Part shown: positions 1-11,781 of the stretch, one piece after another
Layout of the letters: the number at the start of each line of letters is the position of its first letter
How positions within the stretch are numbered: position 1 is the stretch's first letter
Assembly: GCA_963682025.1 (NCBI GenBank)
Contig: OY821521.1
Span: 56,369,908-56,433,907, forward strand
DNA length: 64,000 nt
Origin: Cordilura impudica
Taxonomy: Eukaryota > Arthropoda > Insecta > Diptera > Scathophagidae
Reading direction: 5' to 3'
The notes under the pieces: generated by a model
Told to the model about the DNA's origin: nothing
What the model saw: the letters and a program-made list of their open reading frames with translations, nothing else
The model's database searches: none
Translations under genes and position numbers: made by a program

Positions 1-429
1 GGCAGATGAGTGTCGGTTAGAAAATAGAAGCAAATCAGACATTGAGAAAACCAAATTTGTTTAATCGGCAGTTTCTCGTTGGGATTAAAGATAATTGCCT
101 TTTGAGAAAACGGCATTAATATTTTTAATGACAAATTTATTATTTAGGACAATCCTTAGTATGCTGCACACGTCTAATTTACCACAAATTTACTACGCTT
201 ATTACTGTCCACAATTAATGTTTACTGCAACATTCGCTGCTTCCAAAGAATGGATATTTTACAGTTTTGGAAACATGCATCAAATTCAGTGCAAAATTTT
301 ATCTGTTTCCTCTGTATATGTTAGATTCGAAGGATAGTTCGCCATAATATGAGATCATATGGCTCATTGTATATCCTTAGGTTTGAGAGAGGGCAGTAAG
401 CAGATAGAGAAAAAGAAGAAGGTACATTT
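1..429. other. Unassigned AT-rich DNA
   Basis: No coding or repeat signature was recognised. The short open frame at 95-337 has no recognisable motif and is not supported as a gene. Confidence 0.5.
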
Positions 430-2500
430 GCAAAGTCTTCTGCTATTAAGGTGCCCTAAACCGCCCAGTTTTCCTTATAAAGTCCTCCAGATTTCCAAGC
501 GGAGCACCTAAGTACTGTGTAGCTCATATTATCAAAGAAACTTTTTCCTATATATCTAAGGCACCGGTCCTTCACTCCTGGGGTTTTAAACAGTAGGTGT
601 TGCACTTACTCCTCCTCCTCGACTTCTATATAGAAATACGCTCGCGAGACACAATGCTTATGAAGTACTCCTAAAAGCGTTCAGATCGTCCCTTTGCCAA
701 AACTAAGCAGCGTTTTAGTTCTCCTAGGATCAGGCAAGTGCCAATGAATCTGTATCATACAAGAGTAAAATAGCGTCCACTTTGTACATACTCAATTTAA
801 TTCTTGCCATTTCGTCGATTATATATGATAATTCCGATAATTCTGCCAATAACCTTGGGTTGATTTTTAACAGCAATTTAACATGGACATGATTTGTCTA
901 ACAATCTTACAAGTTAAAGACACTTTGTTCATTACAATACACCACACCTTTACGAATAAGCATTCTCCTCGCTAATTTATGGACGTGAGTTTTTTGGAAA
1001 GCTGCAATTCTTTCAGCTGCAGAAGACTTGACGATATATTCAATAATATTATTAGATATTTGTATGGATTAAGAAAGCATACTAGAGTTTCCCACACACC
1101 CCACTATGCCTTTTCGAAAAAATTCGCTTTGCCAGATCTCAAAGAGGAAATACATTATTATTCCATTATACTGTTGCATACTTATACGAGTATGCTTCAC
1201 GTCTTTGAAATATTCTTTGACATACCCAACAGCTTAAAAGCCTCTCAAATATTTTTAAGCAGTTTTCATTTACGTAATTTATGTGTTCTTTGTAATAATT
1301 GTTTTACTATATGCTTGTCCTAATGAAGTATTTGGATAATATATTCCTGTATTTAAATATAAGATTAAATATTGCTATACAGAAATGGAAAATTAATAAG
1401 TAAATAAAATATTAGTGCCCACTAAATACATCCACCAGCTAAGTTTTTCCCATAACCCAACTATTGTCTGAAACCCATGCAGTCTAACATCGTGTTGTCG
1501 ACTTTATTTAAGAGACCTTCTACATTCCCTTAACTCTTCGGTTTCATTGTCTTCGATTATAAGTCTTTGAGAGCAGTGAGACTGTCCACGAAGGTTTTAA
1601 TGGGGGTTGGATTCATACCCCATTCCAAAATGAATCTCGAACTATTCGAGATACCCGAATATCGAGTTCTTCGAGTAAACCTCCCCAAGCCTATCACCGT
1701 TTGCAACTTTGAACCATCCGTATCAGTACTGTCTATGACAGAGTCTGCGGTCCAGTCTTCTAGAGTTGGTATTCGAATTTTCCACCAATTCATTACCTTT
1801 GAAATAATATCAGTTTCCTGATTTATCTGTGTACCTCTCAGTGTTCATAGTATAATGCTATATCTCCAAGAGCGTAGTTCTAGGTTCTCTATAACTCTCC
1901 TAAATGGAGTGCCACTTTCTGTGCCGTGCTCTTGATGAATATATACAGGACTTATTGTTCGGCATTACATCTAGTTTCGCTTGTCTTTTCAATGTGATAG
2001 AACTGAAGATGCTCAGGTAGGCCAGTCACTATACCATTCCAAGTTTATAAAGCCTGGTTCTCACATCAAAAGCTTTCCACCACATGAGATTAGCATATGT
2101 TAAATAGATCCCGGTTCCGCCGTGTAAATCCAGTTTATGATTTTGCAGTTTAAGACCTCAACTTTAACCAAATATCTTCTTTATCCTTCCTAACCTAGTA
2201 GAGTTAAAAATCCGGGATGGCCAAAGATGTCCCATCTACCCTGGAAAGATCAAACTCAGATATTAGCGCGATCAACACCCATACCGTTTTCCTTAGCACC
2301 TTTGAGAATTTTCTTCAACGCCAATTCCATGAGATCACTGATCGGTGCTTAATATCTTCTTCTCACCAGAAGCCATCACGTTGACTGTTCCGTTAAAAGA
2401 TTTGAGGATTTAATGGTTCAAGAGGATCTGCAAAAACTGTCACAACCTTCCTCAATTTCCCGTCAATTCTTTTGAGGTACTAACGCTACTCTTCAGCGTG
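430..2500 (-). pseudogene. Decayed non-LTR retrotransposon ORF2 (reverse transcriptase, RNase H, C-terminal part)
   Basis: Read on the complementary strand with frequent frameshifts and stops, this follows the order of a Jockey/R1/Loa-type LINE ORF2. Near 2,430 a VFADP stretch sits where the RT catalytic YADD is expected. It is followed near 2,320 by ALKKILKGAKENGMGV, at about 2,070-2,110 by LTYANLMWWKAF (the conserved segment after the palm), at 1,557-1,793 by RNase H blocks TDGSKL and TFVDSLTALKDL, and at about 600-760 by PDPRRTKTLLSFGKG and QHLLFKTPG of the C-terminal region. The last recognisable block, LGNLEDFIRKTGRF, lies near 440-490. The RT catalytic position and many frames are broken, so it is dead. 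The stretch 985-1,400 does not belong to it and looks like an insertion. Clade assignment is by recall of motif order only. Confidence 0.72.
979..1323 (+). pseudogene. Fragment of a second LINE reverse transcriptase inserted in the first
   Basis: A 114-codon open stretch contains RRLDDIFNNIIRYLYGLRK, which resembles the (F)N..(I/V)R(Y/F)(I/V)YGL segment C-terminal to the RT palm in several insect LINEs. A downstream stretch rich in F/L/R (SSFHLRNLCVL) fits the end of that domain. It is in opposite orientation to the surrounding LINE relic and interrupts its RNase H to C-terminal continuity. No catalytic motif is present. A related but different fragment lies at 27,211-27,513. Confidence 0.5.
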
Positions 2501-2559
2501 TTACGCGTACATAGGATGATCTGTGAATCCTCGGTGAAGTGAGGATTGCAATACCTACA

Positions 2560-3697
2560 GATCTAAACAAAAAAAAAAATCTTAGATAGTGATGGACATT
2601 AAAAGGACTGTTCCATATAAATCCATCATTCGCTTGAGTTATCTTAGTTCTACTTAACAAAACCCACTCTACTCAGTGTACATTGTGCATTAAATATAAT
2701 GGTTGTATTTGTTGTTATGGAAGTATAACTGCCACCATCCACCAACGTGACTGTCTTCCTATCTATCCCAACATCTACCTGTTAACCAGTTTGGCGTGAT
2801 GTCGTTGTGGTTTTTTATTCTAATTTATGAGCTTTTTATTTATGCAGGATCGTGTGTTGTTGTTATTGTTTTCTTTATTTGCAATGCTAAGACCAGAAGC
2901 TAATTTGTTTTGGTGTTTTTTTTGTGTGTTGTTTTGTATAAATTGTATATTTGTTGTGACTGTTTAATTTGTTGTAGTCAATTTTCGCGTGCTTTCGACT
3001 ACTGGGCTTCTGGTTGTGTTTTTTTGTTAACTTTTTTTGTTTTTTGTTGTTGTATAGTTTTGTATAGTGTTAAGTAGGCGGGTATTTTTTAAACGATTAT
3101 TGTTTGGTCTCACTTGAGAATATGTTTTTTAAGGTAAAAGAACAATCACTACACGAATGCCAGCATACAAAAGGAGAAAAAAAAAGGGAAACAAAAATGT
3201 TGGAATGAACAAAACGTAACAAGTGCAGTGTGTCTGCTGCTTGTCTAGAGTTTGAAGTTTATTTCAACATATGGAGGATGCATGGATGGAAGGACGGACG
3301 GACGAAAAGACTGTCGCAAGCATATTGAGGTTGATGATTTAAAAAAAAAAAAACGATACAGACATGTTAAAATATTTTTTTTATTGTTATTATTATTGCG
3401 TTTAAAGTTTACTTGTGACAGAGCAGGTATTTAAAGGAATTAGTTCTTTGTCCTTAGCCCATTTCAAGCGTAAGCGTAACATTTTATTTTTGGTAATATC
3501 TGGGCTGAGTCGGATTTGTTAGGTTTCAATACAGTTGATAACAGCTTTTTTAAATGGAAATATTTCAGTATTCTTTTGAGAGTTAAATTAAAATTACACA
3601 CATTGTATTCTTTTGCAGCAGAATGTGTGTTCCAGAAATATATTTTAAGTACATTCGCCTTACCACCTGACTTATGCAAAGGTAAAATAAATCTTTA
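2560..3697. other. Unassigned; T-rich tract and a GGAC microsatellite remnant
   Basis: T/G-rich sequence around 2,800-3,110 with no gene signature. At about 3,284-3,305 there is a short GGAC tetranucleotide run of the (GTCY)n type carried by family 2 elements elsewhere in the window, probably a residue of one. Confidence 0.4.
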
Positions 3698-3890
3698 GTA
3701 TATGTAGTAAATTTACTCTTCTATACCAAAAATTATTTGAATGTGTTTTTAAATACATTTGCTGTAAAATTACACTCAATATGTCCTGAGTGATACTATG
3801 CTCAAGATTGTTTAAACTTTAAAATTATATTGATTTATCTGTGGAGATATTGCTTGTAATAATTCTTTATTTGATTCTTTCCAAGAAGTA
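3698..3890 (+). repeat. Dispersed repeat, copy A (internally deleted)
   Basis: About 140 bp beginning TAGTATATGTAGTAAATTTA is nearly identical to 8,767-8,906. The next ~45 bp (GTGGAGATATTGCTTG...) matches about 9,154-9,197. Copy A therefore looks like copy B with about 247 bp missing. The two copies lie either side of the AAAAT array, in the same orientation. Confidence 0.7.
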
Positions 3891-4080
3891 GAAAAATAAG
3901 CAATTTGCAAAGCAAGTAAAGACTGTTGAAAATACACGTTATGGGCACACTTAGAATTTGAGCACAGTTACTCAAAATACAAGCAGGAACACAAGCAAGA
4001 TCAGGCTTGTATAAAAATTTCTACTGAATCAGAGACCTAAAAATTGTTTCGGTATCAAAGATATGGATAGTTAGCGCCGA

Positions 4081-4500
4081 TTAAAGATTTGAAATAAAAT
4101 GAATTATCATTGCAAAACATTGTAGGCGGGAACGACGAAGATTTGCGTTTAACACGTACAAAGCTAAAGCAGGACTTTGGGTAATTTGCAAAGATTGAGC
4201 GGTAAAATATTTAACATAATCTAAAGTTGAACAGGATTTTGCGTATCTTTTCAAAAGGCAAAATTTTCTGTTTTTTAGCCTCGAAAATTCCTTTGAATTC
4301 CAAGGAGAACCAGTATGCTCAAAGTTCTGGTGGGAAAGAGGAATGCATTTAGAAAAACAATCGTTCAAAATATCATAAAATTTTACCAAAAGAAAGTCCC
4401 TGGTGCAAATATTAAGGATCTGGTTATCAACCAAAAATGACCAGTCAATATGAAAAACCAGTTCATTCAATTTATTATAATCAGTACGTTTAAAGCAAAA
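4081..4500 (-). pseudogene. LINE fragment, endonuclease-RT linker region
   Basis: A 129-codon open frame contains PWNSKEFSRLKNRKFCLLKR followed by YVKYFTAQSLQ. This resembles the PW(F/W).(K/E)E(L)..LKN.(R/K)...KRY pattern that precedes the RT in Jockey/I-type LINEs. Upstream on the same strand there is a short plausible extension (CFKRTDYNKLNELVFHIDW). No RT palm follows, so it is a truncated relic. Confidence 0.5.
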
Positions 4501-5149
4501 TGATTTATTTATCGCAGTATTTAGCCCCGTTATAGGCTCTTCTTGGCCAACATCAACAATTATACCAAGAGTAGAGTGATATCTTCAGGTAAGAATATTG
4601 GGTCAATGCAATTCACTACAAAAGTTTCAACATTGTCCACAAAACTAGATCCAACATTTTTTTGTTCGAGTTCAAAACACAATTTATCTGAAATACCCCC
4701 AGATCAGATATACTCTCAAGAAGTGTTACATAAAACGGAAATTTCGTAGATGGAATAAACGATAAGAAATCAGACGAATAATGCCATAATACGTTAAGTA
4801 ATTTGAAATTGAAATCAGACGATTACTTACAGAGGAAATCGCATTAACATACCCTTATACCCTCAATTTTGTTATCTTTTATACGTAAAAATGTATTAAC
4901 TTATTTCTTTTTGATGTTAGTAATATTTTTTGTTTTAAATTTTGTAAAATGTAAACTAGAATTTTTAAATATAATTTTGATTAAATAATGTTTTTTTAAT
5001 AACAACTCCTTTTTAATTAACTTAAATAATAAGTATTAAGTATTTTTATTTTTTTATTTATTAACAAAATCATATTGTGTCATTATTTTTCCAGCGCTAT
5101 TAGATAAGACTAGTTCTAGTTGTGCTGTACTAAATAATTAAATAAATAT
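4501..5149. other. Unassigned AT-rich DNA before the AAAAT array
   Basis: No motif recognised. The plus-strand open frame at 4,543-4,749 is antisense to the LINE relic's flank and is not supported. Confidence 0.4.
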
Positions 5150-7605
5150 GTAAATAAAATAAAATAAAATAAAATAAAATAAAATAAAGTAAAATAAAAT
5201 ACAATACAATAAAATATAATAAAATAAAGTAAAATGAAATACAATACAATAAAATATAATAAAATAAAATAAAATAAAATAAAATAAAATAAAATAAAAT
5301 AAAATAATATACAATAAAATAAAATAAAAATAATAAAGTATAATATAATATAATAAAATAAAATAAAATAAAATAAAATAATATACAATAAAATAAAATA
5401 AAATATAATAAAATATAATATAATAAAATAAAATAAAATAAAATAAAATAAAATAAAATAAAATAAAATAAAATAAAGTAAAATAAAATACAATACAATA
5501 AAATATAATAAAATAAAATAAAGTAAAATGAAATACAATACAATAAAATATAATAAAATAAAATAAAATAAAATAAAATAAAATAAAATAAAATAATATA
5601 CAATAAAATAAAATAAAATATAATAAAATATAATATAATAAAATAAAATAAAATTAAATAAAATAAAATAAAATAAAATAATATACAATAAAATAAAATA
5701 AAATATAATAAAATAAAATAATATAAAATAAAATAAAGTAAAATAAAATAAAATAAAATAAAATAAAATAAAATAAAATAAAATAAAATAAATTAAAATA
5801 AAATAAAATAAAATAAAATAAAATAAAATAATATAAAATAAAATAAAATAAAATAAAATAAAATAAAATAAAATAAAATAAAATAATATACAATAAAATA
5901 AAATAAAATATAATAAAATATAATAAAATATAATAAAATAAAATAAAATAAAATAAAATAAATTGAAATAAAATAAAATAATATAAAATAAAATAAAATA
6001 AAATATAATAAAATATAATAAAATAAAATAAAATAAAATAATATACAATAAAATAAAATAAAATAAAATTAAATATAATAAAATAAAATATAAAATAAAA
6101 TAAAATAAAATAAAATAAAGTAACATAAAATAAAATAATATACAATAAAATAAAATAAAATATAATAAAATATAATATAATAAAATAAAATAAAATAAAA
6201 TAAAATAAAATAAAATAAAATAATATATAATAAAATAAAATAAAATATAATATAATAAAATAAAATAATATAAAATAAAATAAAATAAAGTAAAATAAAA
6301 TAAAATAAAATAAAATAATATACAATAAAAAAAAAATAAAATATAATAAAATAAAATAAAATAAAATAAAATAAAATAAAATAAAATAAAGTAAAATAAA
6401 ATAAAATAAATTGAAATAAAATAAAATAAAATAAAATAAAATAAAATAAAATAAAATAAAACAAAATAAAATAAAATAAAATAAAATAAAATAAAATAAA
6501 ATAAAATAAAATAAAATAAAATAAAATAAAATAAAATAAAATAATATACAATAAAATAAAATAAAATATAATAAAATATAATAAAATAAAATAAAATAAA
6601 GTAAAATAAAATAAAATAAAATAAAATATAATAAAATAAAATAAAATAAAATAAAATAAAATAAAATAAAATAAAATAAAGTAAAATAAAATAAAATAAA
6701 ACAAAATAAAACAAAATAAAATAAAATAATATACAATAAAATAAAATAAAATAAAATATAATAAAATAATATACAATAAAATAAAATATAAAAAATATAA
6801 TAAAATAAAATAAAATAAAATAATATACAATAAAATAAAATAAAATAAAATAATATAAAATAAAATAAAATAAAGTAAAATAAAATAAAATAAAATAAAA
6901 TAAAATAATATACAATAAAATAAAATATAATAAAATATAATATAATAAAATAAAATAAAATAATATACAATAAAATAAAATAAAATAAAATATAATATAA
7001 AAAATAAAATAATATAAAATAAAATAAAATAAAATAAAATAAAGTAAAATAAAATAAAATAAAATAAAATAAAATAAAATAAAATAAATTAAAATAAAAT
7101 AAAATAAAATAAAATGATATACGATAAAATCAAATAAAATATAATAAAATAAATTAAAATAAAATAAAATAAAATAAAATAAAATAAAATAAAATAAAAT
7201 AAAATAAAATAAAATAAATTGAAATAAAATAAAATAAAATAAAATAATATACAATAAAATAAAATAAAATATAATAAAATATAATAAAATAAAATAAAAT
7301 AATATACAATAAAATAAAATAAAATATAATAAAATAAAATAAAATAAAATAAAGTAAAATAAAATAAAATAAATTAAATTAAAATAAAATATAATAAAAT
7401 AAAATAAAATAAAATAAAATAAAATAAAATAAAATAAATTAAAATAAAATAAAATAAAATAAAATAAAATAAAATAAAATAAAATAAAATAAAACATAAT
7501 AAAATAAAATAAAATAAAATAAAATAAAATAAAACAAAATAAAATAAAATAAAATAATATACAATAAAATAAAATAAAATAAAATAAAATATAATAAAAT
7601 ATATA
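5150..7605 (+). repeat. AAAAT pentanucleotide array with interspersed AATATAC variants
   Basis: About 2.45 kb of almost pure (AAAAT)n. Variant units are not random point changes. The block AATATACAATAAAATAAAAT recurs at least 15 times (e.g. 5,305, 5,379, 5,593, 5,681, 5,884, 6,041, 6,148, 6,317, 6,542, 6,728, 6,767, 6,820, 6,907, 6,961, 7,244, 7,301, 7,556). It is often followed by ATAATAAAATATAATATAAT, so the array has higher-order structure. Long open frames on the minus strand (poly FYFIL) are an artefact of a stop-free period-5 repeat. Confidence 0.97.
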
Positions 7606-8121
7606 TGTATGTATATTTGCTCATTTCGGTTTAAAATTAAACGCATTTTTCTTAGTTAAACAATTCTCAAAATTGTTGATGTGTAAACATCTATACGCAC
7701 AAGGGGGTAAATTTCTATTTCACAATACAATCACAAAAACAGCAAAACATGTGAGCTCACAAGTTACGCTGTGAGCCGTAAGACAAATCGGTGTGACATA
7801 TGATTGTATTGGTGAAAAAATTATGATATAAAATTGTTTCAGCTAATTCAACAACCCTTTACTGTAAAATGTTAAAAATTTCACAATATAAGCGTATAAC
7901 ATATACATAATTCAACAACCCCACAAATTTGCTATAAATGATACATAGATGACGCTTTCTGTTTGATTTTAAAAACGTGATGTAAAAAAATCTTTAATTA
8001 CTAGATGTTTTCACATCTCCCCTGTGATCGGACTCACATGATTTTTTTTTTAAATGTAAAAATTTTTTTTACCTTGAAACATATTGTGTGTAAATACATA
8101 CAATCAAACACATTGTTTAAT
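7606..8121. other. Unassigned AT-rich DNA
   Basis: No coding, RNA or transposon signature recognised between the AAAAT array and the TIR element. Confidence 0.4.
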
Positions 8122-8718
8122 CTGTAGTGCGATTCTGTAAATTTTAACGATCCGAGAATCGCAAGATATATCGACAGCTATTGCTGTTTGCACTAACGAT
8201 TAAGTGATTCACTAACTACACCTTAACGATAGTCGACAAATCTATTTTTCTATTTATTTAAATTGTAAACGAGTGGCATCTCCATCAAAATAAGCGAAAA
8301 ACACAGAGAAGAATAGAAAAAATAAAAAAATCACTTCGAGTTTGTCAGGATGATTTTATGTTCATGTTTAATTTCTTTATTTTGTATTAATATTTTTGTT
8401 TATTTATTTGAATATAAAATAATGAATTGAATATGCTATTTAATTTTTTTTATTTATATAAAAAGTTTTTATAATAAAAATAAAATATTTTCATTATTTT
8501 ATTTATGTATGACGACATTTCAACCAAAAAATTTAACTTTTTACCGATTGAATAAACAACACAAAAATTGTTGTCGTTTAGATAACAACAACAGCTGACT
8601 TTAACAATAGTGAATATCGTTTAAAAATTTTACTGAATACCAAAATCGATAATTTTGTTGTTTTATTTTTTTTAACGATTCGATTATCGTTAAAAGAAGT
8701 TACTGAATCGCGCTACTG
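8122..8718. mobile_element. Non-autonomous DNA transposon with ~22-bp imperfect terminal inverted repeats
   Basis: The left end (GTAGTGCGATTCTGTAAA) and the reverse complement of the right end (GTAGCGCGATTCAGTAAC) match with few differences and delimit about 600 bp. Further inside, TTTAACGAT-type blocks are also inverted (8,145 and about 8,680). No transposase is encoded and no clear target duplication was found, so the superfamily is unassigned. Confidence 0.6.
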
Positions 8719-8766
8719 ATAACGGTTGAAAATATTTTATTCTCGAATTGGGTATATTCCCTCATA

Positions 8767-9200
8767 TAGTATATGTAGTAAATTTACTCTTCTATACCAA
8801 AATGTATTTGAGTATGTTTTAAATACATTTGCTGTAAAATTACACACAATATGTCCTGAGTGATACTATGCTCAAGATTGTTTAAACTTAAAAATTATAT
8901 TGATTTAAACCAATTTGCGGAAATATTTAAATTTTGTGCTATGTTTAAGATGGTTTATGCATTTTTGTATTTGTATATAAATATGTAAGTTCAAATACAT
9001 TGTTTAAATTTAAATCAGATTGTAGTGGACAGAATTTTATTTTATAAATTCTATATTCTATATAAAGTAAAATTACCCTTCATACATCAAAGTATAATTT
9101 TAATTTTAAGTAGAAGACTGGTTACAGCCATCTAAAAATTGCTAAATTTCAAGGTGTGGAGATATTGCTTGTAATTATTCTTTATTTGCTTAATTTCTCG
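8767..9200 (+). repeat. Dispersed repeat, copy B (longer form)
   Basis: Shares its first ~140 bp and last ~45 bp with 3,698-3,890 and contains about 247 bp absent from that copy. Non-coding; family unknown. Confidence 0.7.
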
Positions 9201-9496
9201 AAATTTTTCTAGTTATGATAATCACACTTTCTAATAGCGTTTTTGAAAGCTTAAAGACTCAGCTTTAAGAATGTATAATGGTTTCCCATAAAAAATTGCG
9301 TTAATTATAAGTAAATACAATTTTGGTTAGAAAGGAATTTTGCCCATGTTAATTATATGGGAAACTAAAATTAAAATAGCGACTTCATTGAGTTGAATTG
9401 GAACACCCATCTTTGGTAAGGATTTTTTTTTATATTAAATAAAAACATTTGATGGGGTACGAGCACCTATTATACATTGTTTAACATAAATACATA

Positions 9497-9612
9497 GGGC
9501 CGTATGCAAAAAAATTAAAGTGTACTTCAAGTAGACTTTATTGTATGTTTTTCATACAAAATTGTTGATAAAGTCTACTTGAAGTACACTTTAATTTTTT
9601 TGCATATGGCCC
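9497..9612. mobile_element. 116-bp foldback MITE
   Basis: Two ~44-bp arms (starting GGGCCGTATGCAAAAAAATT and ending AATTTTTTTGCATATGGCCC) are near-perfect inverted copies around a ~28-bp loop. CATA or ATA occurs on both sides, compatible with a 3-4 bp target duplication. Too short to encode anything; the transcript would fold as one long hairpin. Confidence 0.8.
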
Positions 9613-9933
9613 ATATTGTTTAAATTTAAATCTGATTGTAGTAGAGAATTTTATAAATTTTTTAATTGTGTATATTTGGTCTCAGGTGGAACAAATGTAG
9701 GGTATCAAAATTTATTTTTATTAATTAAGGAATGTATATTAAGAACACCCGGTTTGAAATTGTCCAAAATTGTGTTAATTTTTAGTGTGTTTTTCCTTTA
9801 AACACAATGTTTGTAAATATTTAAATTTAAACGTAATATTTTAATTAAAATCCAATTGTGGTAAATAAAAATTTATTCAATGATTAGGTATATTTACTCA
9901 GAAGATGAAATAAATTTATCGTTCATGTACTAA
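9613..9933. other. Unassigned AT-rich DNA
   Basis: Contains a 61-codon open frame (9,616-9,801) with no recognisable motif; not supported as a gene. Confidence 0.4.
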
Positions 9934-10306
9934 TCTATAATATTAATAGGCTAGGCGATTTCTTGTGACCGATGTTTTGTTCTACCGTTTTATCCCGATT
10001 ATGACCAAACGTATATTATTTGAAAGGTATTTTTTTTAGACGTTTTGCAGACTTACAGATTTTTAAATTTTTTCCTTTATTTTGAGTAAATTGCATTTAA
10101 AGTTGCTACTAACACATACATAAAATTATACAACGCTGTGTGTATGTTTATTAAATACGTTAATGTGTTTGTGATAAAAATGAGTTTTTTTTGTGTTGAT
10201 TTGTGAATTGGCTATAATTGATTAGATACCTTTAGGGTCTTTATTTAATGAAAAAATAAAATTTCCTAGAATTTGCATTCGAACTTCGAGTGCTGGAATC
10301 TGCTAG
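9934..10306 (+). mobile_element. Family 1 mini-Helitron
   Basis: Starts TCTATAATATTAATAGGCTA and ends with a CTCGAA/TTCGAG-type hairpin (here slightly mutated) followed 12 bp later by CTAG. The bases outside are A (left) and T (right), the Helitron A^T target with no duplication. About 370 bp, no coding capacity. Forms an inverted pair with the copy at 10,670-10,998; a third copy follows at 11,249. Confidence 0.85.
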
Positions 10307-10669
10307 TATTTATAATTGTCCATGAATGTTTTTTAAGCAAATTTAGTTTAAAATTACACCCATGCTTTTAAGAGATTGTATTGCTTTTAAACAAAATGTG
10401 TGTAAATATCTAAAAGCTTATTACATTTCAAAAATAGGGTTTTTGTTTTCGCTATAAATGGAATTTTACCTCAAAAGATTTAACATTTTTTTTTTGAAAC
10501 TTCATTTATGTTAAGTTTCTATAATTAAGAAAATGTTTTGAAATATTTAAAAGTAAAACCCTTAAAATTAAACAAATATATAAACTGTCATATATCTCTG
10601 GAATTCTTTACCCCACAGAAAATATTTTTGAACTGTTTCCGGCATTACCATTTGAAATATTAAATATTA
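10307..10669. other. Unassigned spacer between two inverted family 1 copies
   Basis: AT-rich, no signature seen. Confidence 0.4.
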
Positions 10670-10998
10670 CTAGCAGATTCCAGCGCTCACAATTCGAGTG
10701 CAATTTCTAGCCAACTTTATTTTTCAACTTTTATGGTTTATTATTATTGTGAATGAAGAAAACAAACTCATTAACAAACACGTTAACAAATGTATATGTA
10801 TAATTTTATGTATGTGTTAGTAGCAATTTCAAATGCAATTTACTCAAAATAAAGAAAAAAAAAATTAAAAATCTGTAAATCTGGTGAACAGCTAAAAAGA
10901 AATACCTTTCACATAATATACGTTTGGTCAAAATCGGTATAAAACGGTAGAACAAAACATCGGTAACAAGAAATCGCCTAGCCTATTAATATTAAAGA
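10670..10998 (-). mobile_element. Family 1 mini-Helitron, slightly deleted
   Basis: Inverted relative to the previous copy. CTAG terminus at 10,670 and TC terminus at 10,998; flanks read A and T in element orientation. Shorter than most full copies. Confidence 0.85.
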
Positions 10999-11248
10999 TT
11001 TGATATTATAATATATTTGATTAAATTAAATTTCAAATATTTCAATTTTATTTTTTATTTTCAATCTTAATTGTTTTCTGTATCTTATGTTAAGAAAATT
11101 TGTAATTAGTTAGTTAGTTATTAATCTATTAATGATTTTATGATTTTAAATATAATCCGTTACTTACTGCAAAATAAGACTTTTACTCTTGTGTATGGAG
11201 CAGTCCCAATAAATAAATAAAGAAATAAAATAAAAATAAATTATATGA

Positions 11249-11688
11249 TCTATAATATTAATAGGTAAGGCGATTTCTTGTGACCGATGATTTGTTTCAC
11301 AGTTTTCTCCCAATTTTGACCAAACGTATCTTCTCTGAAAGGTATTTCTTTTTAGCTGTCCACCAGATTTGCTGATTTTTTAAATTTTAGAATTTTTTTG
11401 AGTAAAATGCATTTAAAGTTGCTACTAACACATGCATAAAATTATACAATGCTTTGTGTATGTTTATTAAATTTGTTAATGTATTTGTGAGTTTGTTTTC
11501 TTCATTGACAATAATAATTGAGTTGAATTTAAATCAGTAACGCAATCGATATTTAAAAAGTGTTGATTTCTTAATTGGCTAAAATAGGTTGTTAGCGTAC
11601 CTTTAGGGCCTTATAAAATAATTTATTAAATGAAAAAATTAAATTTCCTGGAATTTGCAGTCGAATTTCGAGGGCTGGGATCTGCTGG
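11249..11688 (+). mobile_element. Family 1 mini-Helitron, longer variant with CTGG end
   Basis: Starts TCTATAATATTAATAGGTAA. The terminal tetranucleotide is CTGG rather than CTAG, and the hairpin TCGAATTTCGAG is intact. It has about 65 extra internal bases (around 11,505-11,570) relative to the standard copies. Flanks A/T. Confidence 0.85.
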
Positions 11689-11781
11689 TATACATAAATA
11701 GGTAGTAAATTTAAATATTAAAAATGTAGTTTGATTTACGAACAATCTTGAAATATGATTTCAAACAATTCATGTGCATTT

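Noticed and set aside
5116..7497. A 793-codon minus-strand open frame (and several overlapping ones) of repeating FYFIL residues
   Set aside because: It is the translation of the AAAAT array; a period-5 repeat without stops gives long frames in several phases. No start context, composition or domain supports a protein.
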